A stretch of 64,000 bases of DNA from Streptomyces sp. P9-A4 (GCF_036634195.1 NZ_JAZIFY010000001.1:5032501-5096500), one strand, 5' to 3'; shown: positions 51,356 through 60,152, counted from the first letter of the stretch. Notes: generated by a model not told the origin, from the sequence alone. Program-made: numbers and translations.

Positions 51356-51695
51356 CCTCACCTCCAAGGTGGCACAAGCTCATTCGGGGCTCGGGGGAAA
51401 GGGCCCCCCGAACCGGGCGGTACGCAGGGACTGCGCAGTCCGCCGTGACGCTATCGCGATCGGTCCCGCCATGTCGCCGTCGGCTCCCGCCGCCCCCGTC
51501 ACCGACCGTCACCCATGGTAGGCCCATGGGCGCGGACGGTGGGCAGGGGTCTGCGGGGGCCGGGACGAGCGACCGGCGGAGGGGTGACGTACCCAACCGG
51601 GGGGCGGCCGAACCGTCGGACGGCCGAATCGCCGGACGGTCCTACGACCGGACCGGCGGACGGCCGGACGATCCGGCCCGGACCGCGGGTCCCGG

Positions 51696-51956
51696 TCAGA
51701 CGATCGAGCCGTCCACGAAGCACCAGCGCCAGGCCTCGCCCGGCTCGAACGTCCGCATCACCGGATGCCCGGTCGTGGAGAAGTGCCCCGTCGCGTGCTG
51801 CCCCGCCGAGGAGTCGCAGCAGCCGACGTGCCCGCAGGCCAGACAGAGCCGCAGCTGGACCGGATGCGTACCGTCCGCAAGGCACTCGGGACAGGTGTCG
51901 GCCAGCGGCGCCGGTTCGGGGCGCGGCATTTCGGCTACGTGCGGGCACTCGCTCAT
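51696..51956 (-). CDS. UBP-type zinc finger protein
   Basis: An 86-residue protein made of one ZnF-UBP domain. The metal ligands are in DTCPECLADG, RLCLACGHVGCCDSS, HATGHFSTTGHPV and the end CFVDGSIV. In eukaryotes this fold binds ubiquitin's C-terminus; bacteria lack ubiquitin, and the ligand here is unknown. ATG 51956 has TAACCT with 7 bases between, predicting a leaderless mRNA. It is divergent from a Na+/H+ antiporter with 47 bases between. The same domain is fused to the C-terminus of some bacterial Na+/H+ antiporters, so a functional pairing is plausible. Confidence 0.85.
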   Translation of the reverse strand: MSECPHVAEMPRPEPAPLADTCPECLADGTHPVQLRLCLACGHVGCCDSSAGQHATGHFSTTGHPVMRTFEPGEAWRWCFVDGSIV

Positions 51957-52003
51957 GATGGCCAGGTTACGTTGCGGCACGGACAGGGACGGGGCAGACG
52001 GGC

Positions 52004-53602
52004 ATGGACGCACTGCAACTGGTGGCGCTGGTGGCGGCGAGCGCCGCGATCGCGGGGATCGCGCGCCGGACACCGGTGCCCGCCCCCCTGCTGCTCGTCG
52101 CGTTCGGTCTCGTCGCCTCGTACGTCCCCGGGGTGCCGGACTACACCCTCGACCCGCACATCGTGCTGCCGCTGATCCTGCCCCCGCTCCTCTACACGGC
52201 GGCCGTCGACTCCTCCTATCTCGACCTGCGGGCCAACATCCGGCCCGTCGCGCTGCTCTCCGTCGGGTACGTCCTCTTCGCCACCGTGGCCGTGGGCTGG
52301 CTCGCGTACGTCCTCGTCCCCGACCTGCCGCTGACCGCCGCGCTCGTGCTGGGCGCGGTGGTCGCCCCGCCGGACGCCGTCGCCGCCACCGCCATCGCGC
52401 GCAAGCTCGGCCTGCCGAACAGGATCACCACGATCCTCCAGGGCGAGTCCCTGGTGAACGACGCCACCGCCATCACCGCCTACAAGGTCGCCCTCGCGGC
52501 GGCCGTCGGCGAGGGCATCGGCTGGGCGGGCGGCCTGGGGGAGTTCGCGCTCGCGGCCCTCGGCGGCATCGGCGTCGGCCTGGTCCTCATGGTCCCCATC
52601 CACTGGCTGCGCCGCACCCTCGGCGACTCCCTCCTCCAGAACACGCTCTCCCTCCTCATCCCCTTCGTCGCCTACGCGGCGGCCGAGGAGGTCGGCGCCT
52701 CCGGAGTCCTCGCCGTCGTCGTGGTCGGCCTCTTCCTCGGCCACCGCGCCTGGCAGGTCGACTTCGCGACCCGGCTCCAGGAGGAGGCGGTCTGGAAGAT
52801 GGTCGCCTTCGTCCTGGAGTCCGCCGTCTTCGCCCTGATCGGCCTCCAGCTGCCGTACGTCGTCCAGGGACTCGGCCCGTACGGGATCGGCGAGGCGGTC
52901 CGGTACGCGGTCGGCGTCTTCGTCGCCGTGGTCGTCGTCCGCTTCGTCTGGGTCTACCCGGCGACCTTCCTGCCCCGCTGGACGTCCCCGCGCATCCGGG
53001 AACGGGAGCCCGAGGTGGACTGGCGGGCGCCGCTCGTCGTCGGCTGGGCCGGCATGCGCGGCGTGGTCTCCCTGGCCATCGCCTTCTCCATCCCCGTCGT
53101 CACCGACGGCGTGGAATTCCCGGCCCGCAACCTCGTCCTCTTCCTCACCTTCACCACCGTGATCGGCACCCTGGTGGTCCAGGGACTGACCCTGCCGCCC
53201 CTGATCCGGCTCCTGAAGCTCCCCGGCCGGGACGGGTACGCCGAGACGCTGGCCGAGGCGCAGGCGCAGAGCGAGGCCTCGCGGGCCGCCGAGGAACGCC
53301 TCGACGAGCTCCTCGCCGACGAGCGCAACGCCCTGCCGAAGCCCCTCGCCGACCGGCTGCGCACGGTCCTCGAACGGCGCCGCAACGCGGTCTGGGAGCG
53401 GCTGGGCTCCGTCAACGAGGTCACCGGCGAGACGGCGGACGACACCTACCGGCGGCTGTCGCGCGAGATGATCGACGCCGAGCGGGAGGTCTTCGTACAG
53501 CTGCGGGACGCGCGCCGGATCGACGACGAGATGATGCGGACGCTGCTGCGCAGGCTCGACCTGGAAGAGGCGGCGGCCTACCGCGAGGAGTCGGACGGCT
53601 GA
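52004..53602 (+). CDS. Na+/H+ antiporter, CPA1 family
   Basis: A 532-residue NhaP/SLC9-type antiporter with about 12 helices in the first 410 residues. The ion-binding Asn152-Asp153 pair is in GESLVNDATA, and VVAPPDAVAATAIARKLGLP and GWAGMRGVVSLAIAF are family landmarks. The cytoplasmic C-terminal ~110 residues are charged and helical (EAQAQSEASRAAEERLDELL...) and probably regulatory. The 3' end overlaps the convergent PLP enzyme gene by 25 bases. The osmotic-stress sigma factor sigH lies nearby. Confidence 0.92.
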   Translation: MDALQLVALVAASAAIAGIARRTPVPAPLLLVAFGLVASYVPGVPDYTLDPHIVLPLILPPLLYTAAVDSSYLDLRANIRPVALLSVGYVLFATVAVGWLAYVLVPDLPLTAALVLGAVVAPPDAVAATAIARKLGLPNRITTILQGESLVNDATAITAYKVALAAAVGEGIGWAGGLGEFALAALGGIGVGLVLMVPIHWLRRTLGDSLLQNTLSLLIPFVAYAAAEEVGASGVLAVVVVGLFLGHRAWQVDFATRLQEEAVWKMVAFVLESAVFALIGLQLPYVVQGLGPYGIGEAVRYAVGVFVAVVVVRFVWVYPATFLPRWTSPRIREREPEVDWRAPLVVGWAGMRGVVSLAIAFSIPVVTDGVEFPARNLVLFLTFTTVIGTLVVQGLTLPPLIRLLKLPGRDGYAETLAEAQAQSEASRAAEERLDELLADERNALPKPLADRLRTVLERRRNAVWERLGSVNEVTGETADDTYRRLSREMIDAEREVFVQLRDARRIDDEMMRTLLRRLDLEEAAAYREESDG

Positions 53603-54522
53603 GTGCCGCCGGGGTCGTCCGCCCGCGCCCCGTCCGGCGCGCCCGTCACGACGGCCACGAGCCGGGTGCCCGCCGGGTACGCGCCCTCCTCCGCGAGGGT
53701 CGTCAGGCCGTGCAGCATTTTGGCCACATACAGTCGCTCGATGGCGAGTCCGTGCCGCGCCTCGAAGTCGCGTGCGAAGGCCTCCAGAACGGGGGACGTG
53801 CGCGCGTACCCCCCGCAGTGGAAACGTTCGTCCAGCGTCCAGCCACCGCGCGGCCCGCCGAACGCCGCCTCCTGGAGGGCGCGGACCTCCCCGCCCAGGA
53901 AGCCGCCCTTGAGGACCGGGACGCCGAGCGCCCGCTGCCCGGGGGAGAGCCCGGCCGCGAGGCCCGCGAGGGTGCCGCCGGTCCCGCAGGCGACGGCGAC
54001 CGTGTCCGCCACTCCGGCGAGCTCCCGGCCCAGCTCGACGCAGCCCCGCACCGCGAGCGCGTTGCTGCCGCCCTCGGGGACCACGTACGCGCCCGCGGGG
54101 GCACGGCCGAGGAGCCGTGCGAGGGTCGCCGGATCGTTCTTCGCGCGGTACGTGGCCCGGTCCACGAACTCCAGCCGCATCCCGTCCGCCGCGCACCGTG
54201 CGAGGGAGGGGTTGAGCGGGCGCCCGGCCAGCTCGTCGCCCCGGACGATCCCGACCGTGGGGAAGCCGAGCAGCCGCCCGGCGGCGGCGGTCGCCCGCAG
54301 GTGGTTGGAGTACGCGCCGCCGAAGGTCAGCACGGGACGCCCGGCGGCGGCACCCAGGTTGAGGGCGAGCTTGCGCCACTTGTTGCCCGGCAGGTCGGGG
54401 TGGATCAGGTCCTCGCGCTTGAGGAGCAGTGTGAGGCCGCGCCGGGCGAAGCGCGCGTCCTCCACCGGCTCCAGGGGCGAGGGGAGCCGGGGCCGGAGAC
54501 GGGAGAGGTCGAACGCGTTCAC
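53578..54522 (-). CDS. ACC deaminase/D-cysteine desulfhydrase-family PLP enzyme
   Basis: A 314-residue fold-type II PLP enzyme. The Schiff-base Lys48 is in LIHPDLPGNKWRK, the substrate loop is TFGGAYSNHLRATAAAG, and the phosphate-binding Gly-rich loop is VACGTGGTLAGLAAGL. True ACC deaminases need specific Tyr pairs that I could not confirm, so D-cysteine desulfhydrase or another beta-elimination is at least as likely. It converges on the antiporter gene and is preceded by ~50 bases with no clear terminator. Confidence 0.85.
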   Translation of the reverse strand: MNAFDLSRLRPRLPSPLEPVEDARFARRGLTLLLKREDLIHPDLPGNKWRKLALNLGAAAGRPVLTFGGAYSNHLRATAAAGRLLGFPTVGIVRGDELAGRPLNPSLARCAADGMRLEFVDRATYRAKNDPATLARLLGRAPAGAYVVPEGGSNALAVRGCVELGRELAGVADTVAVACGTGGTLAGLAAGLSPGQRALGVPVLKGGFLGGEVRALQEAAFGGPRGGWTLDERFHCGGYARTSPVLEAFARDFEARHGLAIERLYVAKMLHGLTTLAEEGAYPAGTRLVAVVTGAPDGARADDPGGTQPSDSSR

Positions 54523-54571
54523 CCGGCCATTGTCCGTGGCCGGCGGAGCCGTGGAACCGCCCCACGCGCGC

Positions 54572-55162
54572 TCAGCTCAGGACGTCGGCGATCCGCTCCC
54601 GCATCGAGGCCATCGTGAAGCCGCGCGGGTCGACCTTCCCGGGCTGCCACTCCCGGTGCCCGATCACCGAGCGCTGCGTCCAGCCGTGCACCCGGCACAA
54701 CGCGGCCGCCGCCTTCGCGATGGCCTCCAGCTGGACCTTCGGCCACGGGTCCTCGCCGTCCCCGAGGTTCTCGCACTCGAAGCCGTAGAAGTACCGGTTG
54801 CCGTCCGTCGTGGCCTCGTCGTCCGGCGGCAGCCCCTGCTCGGCGATGACCGCCCGGAGCACCTCGTCGTCGCCGAGCCCCGCGTGGTTGGCGCGGCCGT
54901 AGCCGACGAGGTGGACCGTGCCGTCCTTGGCGATCACGCCGTGGCAGAGCGGTCCCGGCAGGGCCGCGTAGCCGTCCCGGCAGATCCGGACGGTGTTCGC
55001 GGTGCCCCGGGTCACGGTGTGGTGGATCATCACGCCGTACACGGGCCCCCAGGGGCCCTTGTGGTTGCGGTTGTGGGTGGACCATTCGCCGACCTGGACG
55101 ACCGTGAGGCCTTCGTCGCGCAGCGCGTCGAGGAACCTGCTGGCCGACATGGGTGAGGACAT
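54572..55162 (-). CDS. N-acetylmuramoyl-L-alanine amidase (Amidase_2)
   Basis: A 196-residue zinc amidase that cuts the bond between muramic acid and the stem peptide. The zinc His is in YGVMIHHTVTRG (His47/48), the second site in SVIGHREWQPGKVDP (His169), and ECENLG is the conserved mid-domain strand. ATG 55162 has GGAGGGAG 6 bases upstream. There is no signal peptide or membrane anchor, and the first 30 residues (SRFLDALRDEGLTVVQVGEWSTHNRNHKG) look like a small domain seen in phage endolysins. It is divergent from the encapsulin gene. It is either phage-derived or exported by an unusual route. Confidence 0.88.
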   Translation of the reverse strand: MSSPMSASRFLDALRDEGLTVVQVGEWSTHNRNHKGPWGPVYGVMIHHTVTRGTANTVRICRDGYAALPGPLCHGVIAKDGTVHLVGYGRANHAGLGDDEVLRAVIAEQGLPPDDEATTDGNRYFYGFECENLGDGEDPWPKVQLEAIAKAAAALCRVHGWTQRSVIGHREWQPGKVDPRGFTMASMRERIADVLS

Positions 55163-55428
55163 GACCGACTCCCTCCGGAGGACGGGGTGAGCTTCCGGAA
55201 TACCGGAGTCCGCCACTCCGCTGCCATCCGTTCGGACGGTGTGCGAGCCGATCCGGACATCGGCCGATGGGGCGGGTGGGGCTCCGCTGTTCGGATGGAA
55301 ATCACGTGACATGCCCCGAAGATCGTCGAACAGTCCCACCCGAATGTGTAATGGCGCCGACACACTCCGTGCTGAAAGGCTTCCTCTCGCAACTCAGTCT
55401 TTTTCGAGGTCATACGAGAGGGAGTTCC
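55163..55428. other. amidase-encapsulin divergent region
   Basis: 266 bases with no supported gene. It holds TCACGTGA (55302-55309, an 8-bp palindrome) and a TTCCGGAATACCGGAG-type inverted repeat near 55194-55209. Both are candidate operators. GAGAGGGAG before 55429 is the encapsulin ribosome-binding site. Confidence 0.5.
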
Positions 55429-56844
55429 ATGTCCGTTGGTTCGGTTGGCGACGAGGTCCGCGCGGAGCAGCAGTCCCCGCAGCAGAGTCTCGGTACCGCC
55501 GCCGCGCGGAACCTCGCCACGACCACCAAGTCGGCACCGCAGATGCAGGAGATCACCTCGCGGTGGCTGCTGCGGGCGCTGCCGTGGGTCCAGGTGCAGG
55601 GCGGTACGTACCGGGTGAACCGGAGGCTCAGCTACTCCGTGGGTGACGGCCGGGTCACCTTCGTCCAGACCGGAGAGCGCGTCGCGGTCATCCCCGCCGA
55701 ACTCGGCGAGCTCCCCGCCCTGCGCGGCTACGAGGACGAGGAGGCGCTGACCGAGCTGGCGTCCCGCTGCCGCCAGCGGGAGTACGCGGCGGGTGAGGTG
55801 ATCGCCGTCGCGGGCGAGCCGACCGACCGGGTCCACCTCCTCGCGCACGGCAGGGTCGAGCAGATCGGCGAGGGGCCGTACGGGGACGAGGCCGTGATCG
55901 GCGTCCTGGCCGACGGCGCCTACTTCGGCGACGACGCCCTCGTCGACGCGGAGGCCTCCTGGGAGTGGACCGCCCGCGCGGCCACCGCCTGTACGGTCCT
56001 TGAGCTCACCCGGGACGACGTGCGGAACCTCGCGGACCGCGCCGGCTCGCTCGCCGCCCACCTCGCGACGGTGGCCGCCCTGCCGGACCAGCGCACCAAC
56101 ACCTACGGCGAGGCCGCCATCGACCTCTCCGCCGGCCACGTCGGCGAGGCCGTCGTCCCGCACACGTACGTCGACTACGACGCCTCGCCCCGCGAGTACG
56201 AGCTGAGCGTCGCCCAGACCGTGCTGAAGGTCCACAGCCGCGTCGCCGACCTCTACAACCAGCCGATGAACCAGACCGAGCAGCAGTTGCGGCTCACGGT
56301 CGAGGCGCTCCGCGAGCGCCAGGAGCACGAGCTGGTCAACCACAAGGAGTTCGGCCTCCTCGCCAACTGCGACTACGGGCAGCGGATCCAGCCCCACGAC
56401 GGCGCCCCCACCCCTGACGACATGGACGAGCTGCTCTCCCGCCGCCGGGGCTCCAAGCTCTTCCTGGCGCACCCGCGCGCCATCGCCGCCTTCGGCCGTG
56501 AGCTCAACAAGCGCGGTCTGGTGCCCGAGACGATCGACATCAACGGCAACCGCATCCCGACCTGGCGCGGTGTGCCGATCTACCCGTGCAACAAGATCCC
56601 GGTGTCGGACGCCCGCACCACCTCGATCATCTGCATGCGTACCGGCGAGGCCGACCAGGGCGTGATCGGTCTGCACCAGACCGGCCTGCCCGACGAGATC
56701 GAGCCCAGCCTCTCCGTCCGCTTCATGGGGATCGACGAGCAGGCGATCATCTCCTACCTGGTCACGGCCTACTACTCGGCGGCGGTCCTCGTCCCGGACG
56801 CGCTCGGCGTCCTGGAGAACGTCGAGGTCGGCCGCTGGCGCTGA
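55429..56844 (+). CDS. Family 2B encapsulin shell protein with cNMP domain (EshA-like)
   Basis: A 471-residue protein of the Family 2B encapsulin type, the same group as streptomycete EshA. An N-terminal arm (1-45) is followed by the first part of the HK97-fold shell. A cyclic-nucleotide-binding insertion (about 100-212) shows [24 protein letters not shown] and the phosphate cassette [10 protein letters not shown]...WTARAAT. The main shell fold follows ([55 protein letters not shown] through [26 protein letters not shown]). The shell packages an enzyme, here probably the polyprenyl synthase encoded 100 bases downstream. Older annotations call it a Crp-like regulator, but it has no DNA-binding helix-turn-helix. 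Confidence 0.9.
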   Translation: MSVGSVGDEVRAEQQSPQQSLGTAAARNLATTTKSAPQMQEITSRWLLRALPWVQVQGGTYRVNRRLSYSVGDGRVTFVQTGERVAVIPAELGELPALRGYEDEEALTELASRCRQREYAAGEVIAVAGEPTDRVHLLAHGRVEQIGEGPYGDEAVIGVLADGAYFGDDALVDAEASWEWTARAATACTVLELTRDDVRNLADRAGSLAAHLATVAALPDQRTNTYGEAAIDLSAGHVGEAVVPHTYVDYDASPREYELSVAQTVLKVHSRVADLYNQPMNQTEQQLRLTVEALRERQEHELVNHKEFGLLANCDYGQRIQPHDGAPTPDDMDELLSRRRGSKLFLAHPRAIAAFGRELNKRGLVPETIDINGNRIPTWRGVPIYPCNKIPVSDARTTSIICMRTGEADQGVIGLHQTGLPDEIEPSLSVRFMGIDEQAIISYLVTAYYSAAVLVPDALGVLENVEVGRWR

Positions 56845-56945
56845 GCCCGACGACGCCCGGTGGCGGGGACCGAACCCTCCCGCCCCCGGGTGTTCCCGGC
56901 TCGTCGCCGCGCAGTACCGCCACGGAGGATACGAAGGAAGTGACC

Positions 56946-57995
56946 GTGACCATGGCCAGCGCGGATGCCGTCACCGACGGTCAGGGGGCCGTGCGGCTCC
57001 TGGACCGGACGCGGACCGCTGTCAATCCCCAATTGCGCTCGACCGTCGAGACCCTGCCCGGCTCCATGCGGCGGGTCGCGATGTACCACTTCGGCTGGGA
57101 GCACGCCGACGGCACACCCGCCGCGGAGCAGCCGGGCAAGGCGATCAGGCCCGCCCTGGTCCTCGCGGCGGCGCGGGCGCTCGGCGCCGAAGAGGCCCAG
57201 GCGGTGAAGGCCGCCGCCGCCGTCGAACTCGCGCACAACTTCACCCTGCTCCACGACGACATCGTCGACGAGGACGTGACCCGGAGGCACCGGCCCACCG
57301 CCTGGACCGTCTTCGGCATCCCGGACGCGCTGATCGCCGGTGACGCGATGAGCGCGCTCGCGCTGCGGCTGCTCGCCGAGGACCCGCACCCGGCCTCGCC
57401 CGCCGCCTCCGCGCGCCTGGCGGCCTGCGTCATCGAGCTGTGTGCCGGGCAGCAGGCGGACTGCGCACTCGAACAGCGCGACTCCCGCGAGGTCACGCTC
57501 GACGAGTGCCTGGCCATGGCCACCGCGAAGACCGGGGCGCTGCTCGGCGCCTCCTGCGCCATCGGCGCGCTCTACGCGGGCGCGGGCGAGGAGGAGGTCG
57601 CGGCGCTGGACGCGTTCGGCCGGGAGGCGGGCCTCGCCTTCCAGCTGATCGACGACCTGATCGGGATCTGGGGCGACCCGGACCGGACGGGCAAGCCGGC
57701 CGGGGCCGATCTGGCCGCCCACAAGAAGTCGCTCCCCGTGGTGGCGGCGCTGACCTCGGGGACCCCGGCGGGCGAGGAGCTGGCCGAGATCTACGCCCGT
57801 CCGGTGCTGGACGCGGCGGCGGTACGAGCGGCGGCGGACGCGGTCGAGCGGGCCGGCGGGCGCGACTGGGCGCAGGCGCAGGCGGCCGAGCGGATGGGCC
57901 GCGCGGTCGAGTACCTGGCGCGGGCGGTCCCGGACCCGGCGGCGGCGGGGGACCTGCTGGCCCTGGCGGAGTTCGTCACGCGCCGCACGCGCTGA
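56946..57995 (+). CDS. polyprenyl synthetase, probable encapsulin cargo
   Basis: A ~349-residue trans-isoprenyl diphosphate synthase. The first Asp-rich motif is LLHDDIVDED; the second is QLIDDLIGIWGD, with Gly-Ile in place of the last Asp of the standard DDxxD, as in several geranylgeranyl-type synthases. HNFTLLHDD and GQQADCALEQRDSREVTLDECLAMATAKTGALLGA are core helices. The start is ambiguous: GTG 56940, GTG 56946 (GAAGGA 7 bases upstream) or ATG 56952. It follows the encapsulin gene by 101 bases. Polyprenyl transferases are reported cargo of Family 2B encapsulins. The product chain length is not predictable here. Confidence 0.88.
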   Translation: MTMASADAVTDGQGAVRLLDRTRTAVNPQLRSTVETLPGSMRRVAMYHFGWEHADGTPAAEQPGKAIRPALVLAAARALGAEEAQAVKAAAAVELAHNFTLLHDDIVDEDVTRRHRPTAWTVFGIPDALIAGDAMSALALRLLAEDPHPASPAASARLAACVIELCAGQQADCALEQRDSREVTLDECLAMATAKTGALLGASCAIGALYAGAGEEEVAALDAFGREAGLAFQLIDDLIGIWGDPDRTGKPAGADLAAHKKSLPVVAALTSGTPAGEELAEIYARPVLDAAAVRAAADAVERAGGRDWAQAQAAERMGRAVEYLARAVPDPAAAGDLLALAEFVTRRTR

Positions 57996-58011
57996 TCCAG
58001 GCCGCGGTGGG

Positions 58012-58587
58012 TCACGCCTCGGGGACGATCCGGGTGACCACGGTCTCGATCATGTCGTCCAGGTCGCGGTCGCCGAGGAGGCCGGGGACGGTGAAGTGGT
58101 CGAGCAGCAGTCCGGTGAGGGCGAAGTAGAGCAGCCGGACCGTGTCGGCGTCCCCGGGCATCCCGGCGGCGAGGTGCCCCCGGACGTTCTCGTCCAGGTC
58201 GGAGCGGAGCACCTTGGTGAGCTGGGTGCGCAGCTCGGGGCGGCGTACGGCTTCCAGGCGGAGTTCGAACAGCCCGAGGTAGCAGGTGCGCTCGGCCGCC
58301 AGACGCCGGGCGATCCAGCGCATCAGCTCCACCACCAGCTCCCGGCTGGGCGCGGGGGCGAAGGCGGTCTCCACGGATTCCGGCGCCGGGGTCAGCCGTA
58401 CGAAGATCCGGTCACCGACCTGGGAGAGCAACTGGTCCCGGTCGCGGAAGTAGTTGGACGAGGTGCCCGTCGGGACCCCGGCGCGGGTGTCGACCGCGCG
58501 GAAGGTCAGCCCGCGGGCGCCTTCGTCCGCCAGGACCTCGATCGCGGCGTCGAGCAGTGCCGTACGGCGTTCCGGGTTCTTGGCCAT
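58012..58587 (-). CDS. TetR-family regulator
   Basis: A 191-residue TetR protein with the N-terminal helix-turn-helix LTFRAVDTRAGVPTGTSSNYFRDRDQLLSQV (about 27-57) and a TetR_C ligand domain. GGGAG lies upstream of ATG 58587. It is divergent from a reductase-like gene, and palindromes between them (58632-58682) are probable operators, so it most likely controls that gene and itself. It converges on the polyprenyl synthase gene, 16 bases away. Confidence 0.88.
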   Translation of the reverse strand: MAKNPERRTALLDAAIEVLADEGARGLTFRAVDTRAGVPTGTSSNYFRDRDQLLSQVGDRIFVRLTPAPESVETAFAPAPSRELVVELMRWIARRLAAERTCYLGLFELRLEAVRRPELRTQLTKVLRSDLDENVRGHLAAGMPGDADTVRLLYFALTGLLLDHFTVPGLLGDRDLDDMIETVVTRIVPEA

Positions 58588-58631
58588 CTCGGGCTCCCTC
58601 CGGGTAGAGCGGATCTTCTCGAAATAGGGTC

Positions 58632-58682
58632 TTGCGCAACCACTACAGGTGAAGCACTATAGCCGTCGTGGTTGCGATCGCA
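58632..58682. promoter_or_regulatory. probable TetR operators
   Basis: CGCAACCAC (58635-58643) and GTGGTTGCG (58668-58676) form a 9-bp inverted repeat. Each arm is embedded in its own palindrome: TTGCGCAA (58632-58639) and TGCGATCGCA (58673-58682). Both divergent promoters would be covered. Confidence 0.65.
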
Positions 58683-58711
58683 GCCGCGTTCCGAAGGAGA
58701 AGAGGACCGGC

Positions 58712-59293
58712 TTGCGCAAGCTCACGTACTACATCGCCTGCACCATCGACGGCTTCATCGGTGACCCCGAGGGCGATGCCTCGTCCATGTTCAAGTACTC
58801 GACCGGCGCGTACATGGAGGCCATGAACGCCGAGTACCCCGACACCGTCCCGACGCACGTACGGGAGATCTTCGGGATCGACGCCGAGAACAAGCACTTC
58901 GACACCCTGATCCAGGGGATGCGGTCCTACCAGCTCGCCCTGGACATCGGCGTCACCAGCCCGTACAACCACCTGCGCGAGTTCGTCGCCACCCGCTCGC
59001 TGGCCGAGTCGCCCCACACCAACGTGGAGCTGATCGCCGACGACCTCGTCGGCCGCGTCCGCGCACTCAAGGCCGAGGACAGCCCCCTGGGCATCTACCT
59101 CTGCGGCGGCTCCACCATCGCCGGTGAGCTCATCGAGGAGATCGACGAGCTGATCATCAAGACCTACCCGCAGGTCTACGGCAGCGGCATGCCGATGTTC
59201 GGCGCCGGCTTCGAGCCCCGCGACTTCGAACTCGGGGCGGTGCGCGCCTTCGACAACGGCGTGCTCGTCCGTACGTACACCAGGCAGCGGTAG
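58712..59293 (+). CDS. dihydrofolate reductase-like (RibD C-terminal) protein
   Basis: A 193-residue protein of the RibD C-terminal/DHFR-like fold: N-terminal LRKLTYYIACTIDGFIGDPEGD, a mid-domain NADPH region (LGIYLCGGSTIAGELIEEIDELIIKTYPQVYGSGMPMFGAG), and the usual C-terminal strand. The TTG start 58712 has GAGG 6 bases upstream; the frame extends to 58649, but that stretch is inside the operator region. It is a likely NADPH-dependent reductase of unknown substrate, controlled by the divergent TetR protein. Confidence 0.85.
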   Translation: MRKLTYYIACTIDGFIGDPEGDASSMFKYSTGAYMEAMNAEYPDTVPTHVREIFGIDAENKHFDTLIQGMRSYQLALDIGVTSPYNHLREFVATRSLAESPHTNVELIADDLVGRVRALKAEDSPLGIYLCGGSTIAGELIEEIDELIIKTYPQVYGSGMPMFGAGFEPRDFELGAVRAFDNGVLVRTYTRQR

Positions 59294-59335
59294 CGGCGAC
59301 GAGCGCCGCCGCGCGGGGCGTCCTACCCTGGAACC

Positions 59336-59563
59336 ATGGGTGACGAGGCGCCCCGCACGACGCGGGATCCCCGGGCCGAGTTCGACTGCCCGGCCTGCGG
59401 CCGTCAACGGGCCACGGTGGCCACCCGGCACAAGGTCCTCGGGGCCTGGGTGCCGGAGTGGGAGATCCAGCCCTGCCGCAACCCCGACTGCCCGCTCCAC
59501 GAGCCCGCGGACGCCGACGCCGAGCCGGGGACCGGGACGGGCGCGGAAGCCGCGAGCACGTAG
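59336..59563 (+). CDS. small zinc-ribbon-like protein
   Basis: A 75-residue protein with two Cys pairs, FDCPACGRQ and QPCRNPDCPLHE, separated by ~25 residues, which fits one zinc ribbon, followed by an acidic/Gly-Thr tail. Its function is unknown. TACCCT (59324-59329) lies 6 bases before the ATG, predicting a leaderless mRNA. Confidence 0.75.
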   Translation: MGDEAPRTTRDPRAEFDCPACGRQRATVATRHKVLGAWVPEWEIQPCRNPDCPLHEPADADAEPGTGTGAEAAST

Positions 59564-59653
59564 GTGACCGGCACAAACGGCAAGATCGGGAGAAGTCCGG
59601 CCGCAGGGTGACCGGGCGCGCGCCGGAGCCGGTCATACCGCTACAGTCCGCGC

Positions 59654-60073
59654 ATGTCATCGGAGTCGACGGAAGTCTGGACCGGCTGGTACCGGGACCG
59701 CAACGGCGCGGAAGCGCTGGTCATCACAGCCGATGGGCGGCACGTCACCGCCCGCATCAGGGGTATCGAGTACAAGGGTGAGGGCTTCGCGGCCCTCAGC
59801 GCGGACGGCGAGGGCGGGCAGCCCCTCACCGGCTGCGTCCTGGAGTGGGACCTGCCGCTCCCCGTCGTCGTGGACGGCGCCTCCCAACAGGCCACACTGG
59901 CCTGTCTGCTGACGCTCGGCGAGCGGGGGGACCTCAGCCTGACGCTGCACTACGGCGGCGCGGCCTTCGAAGCGTGCGTCGCCGGGGGTGACTTCGACGG
60001 GGCGCTCGACCGGGTCCGGCGCCAGCTCCCGCCCGGCGCGGACTTCGGCCGCCGCCTGCTCCAGCCGGCCTGA
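59654..60073 (+). CDS. hypothetical protein
   Basis: A 139-residue soluble protein I do not recognise. It starts MSSESTEVWTGWYRDRNGAEALVIT and has a beta-rich middle (HVTARIRGIEYKGEGFAAL, GCVLEWDLPLPVVV) with a closing helix (FDGALDRVRRQLPPGADF). Coding bias is strong. TACAGT (59642-59647) lies 6 bases upstream of the ATG, predicting a leaderless mRNA. A terminator follows its stop. Confidence 0.75.
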   Translation: MSSESTEVWTGWYRDRNGAEALVITADGRHVTARIRGIEYKGEGFAALSADGEGGQPLTGCVLEWDLPLPVVVDGASQQATLACLLTLGERGDLSLTLHYGGAAFEACVAGGDFDGALDRVRRQLPPGADFGRRLLQPA

Positions 60074-60082
60074 GAAGCACGG

Positions 60083-60129
60083 GACGGCGGCGCCCCCTCG
60101 AACGCGGAGAGGGAGGGGGCGCCGCCGTC
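60083..60129 (+). terminator. terminator after the hypothetical gene
   Basis: 17-bp perfect stem (60083-60099 with 60113-60129) and a 13-base loop, 10 bases after the stop. Confidence 0.88.
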
Positions 60130-60152
60130 GTCGTACGTGGGGGGCTCGGAAC

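Noticed and set aside
51445..54618. 1057-codon plus-strand frame
   Set aside because: Arg/Pro/Gly-rich nonsense in the wrong frame of the antiporter and antisense to the PLP enzyme. No domain is recognisable.
55429..56844. Crp/Fnr transcription factor
   Set aside because: The cyclic-nucleotide domain is present, but there is no C-terminal helix-turn-helix, and the rest matches the Family 2B encapsulin/EshA shell.
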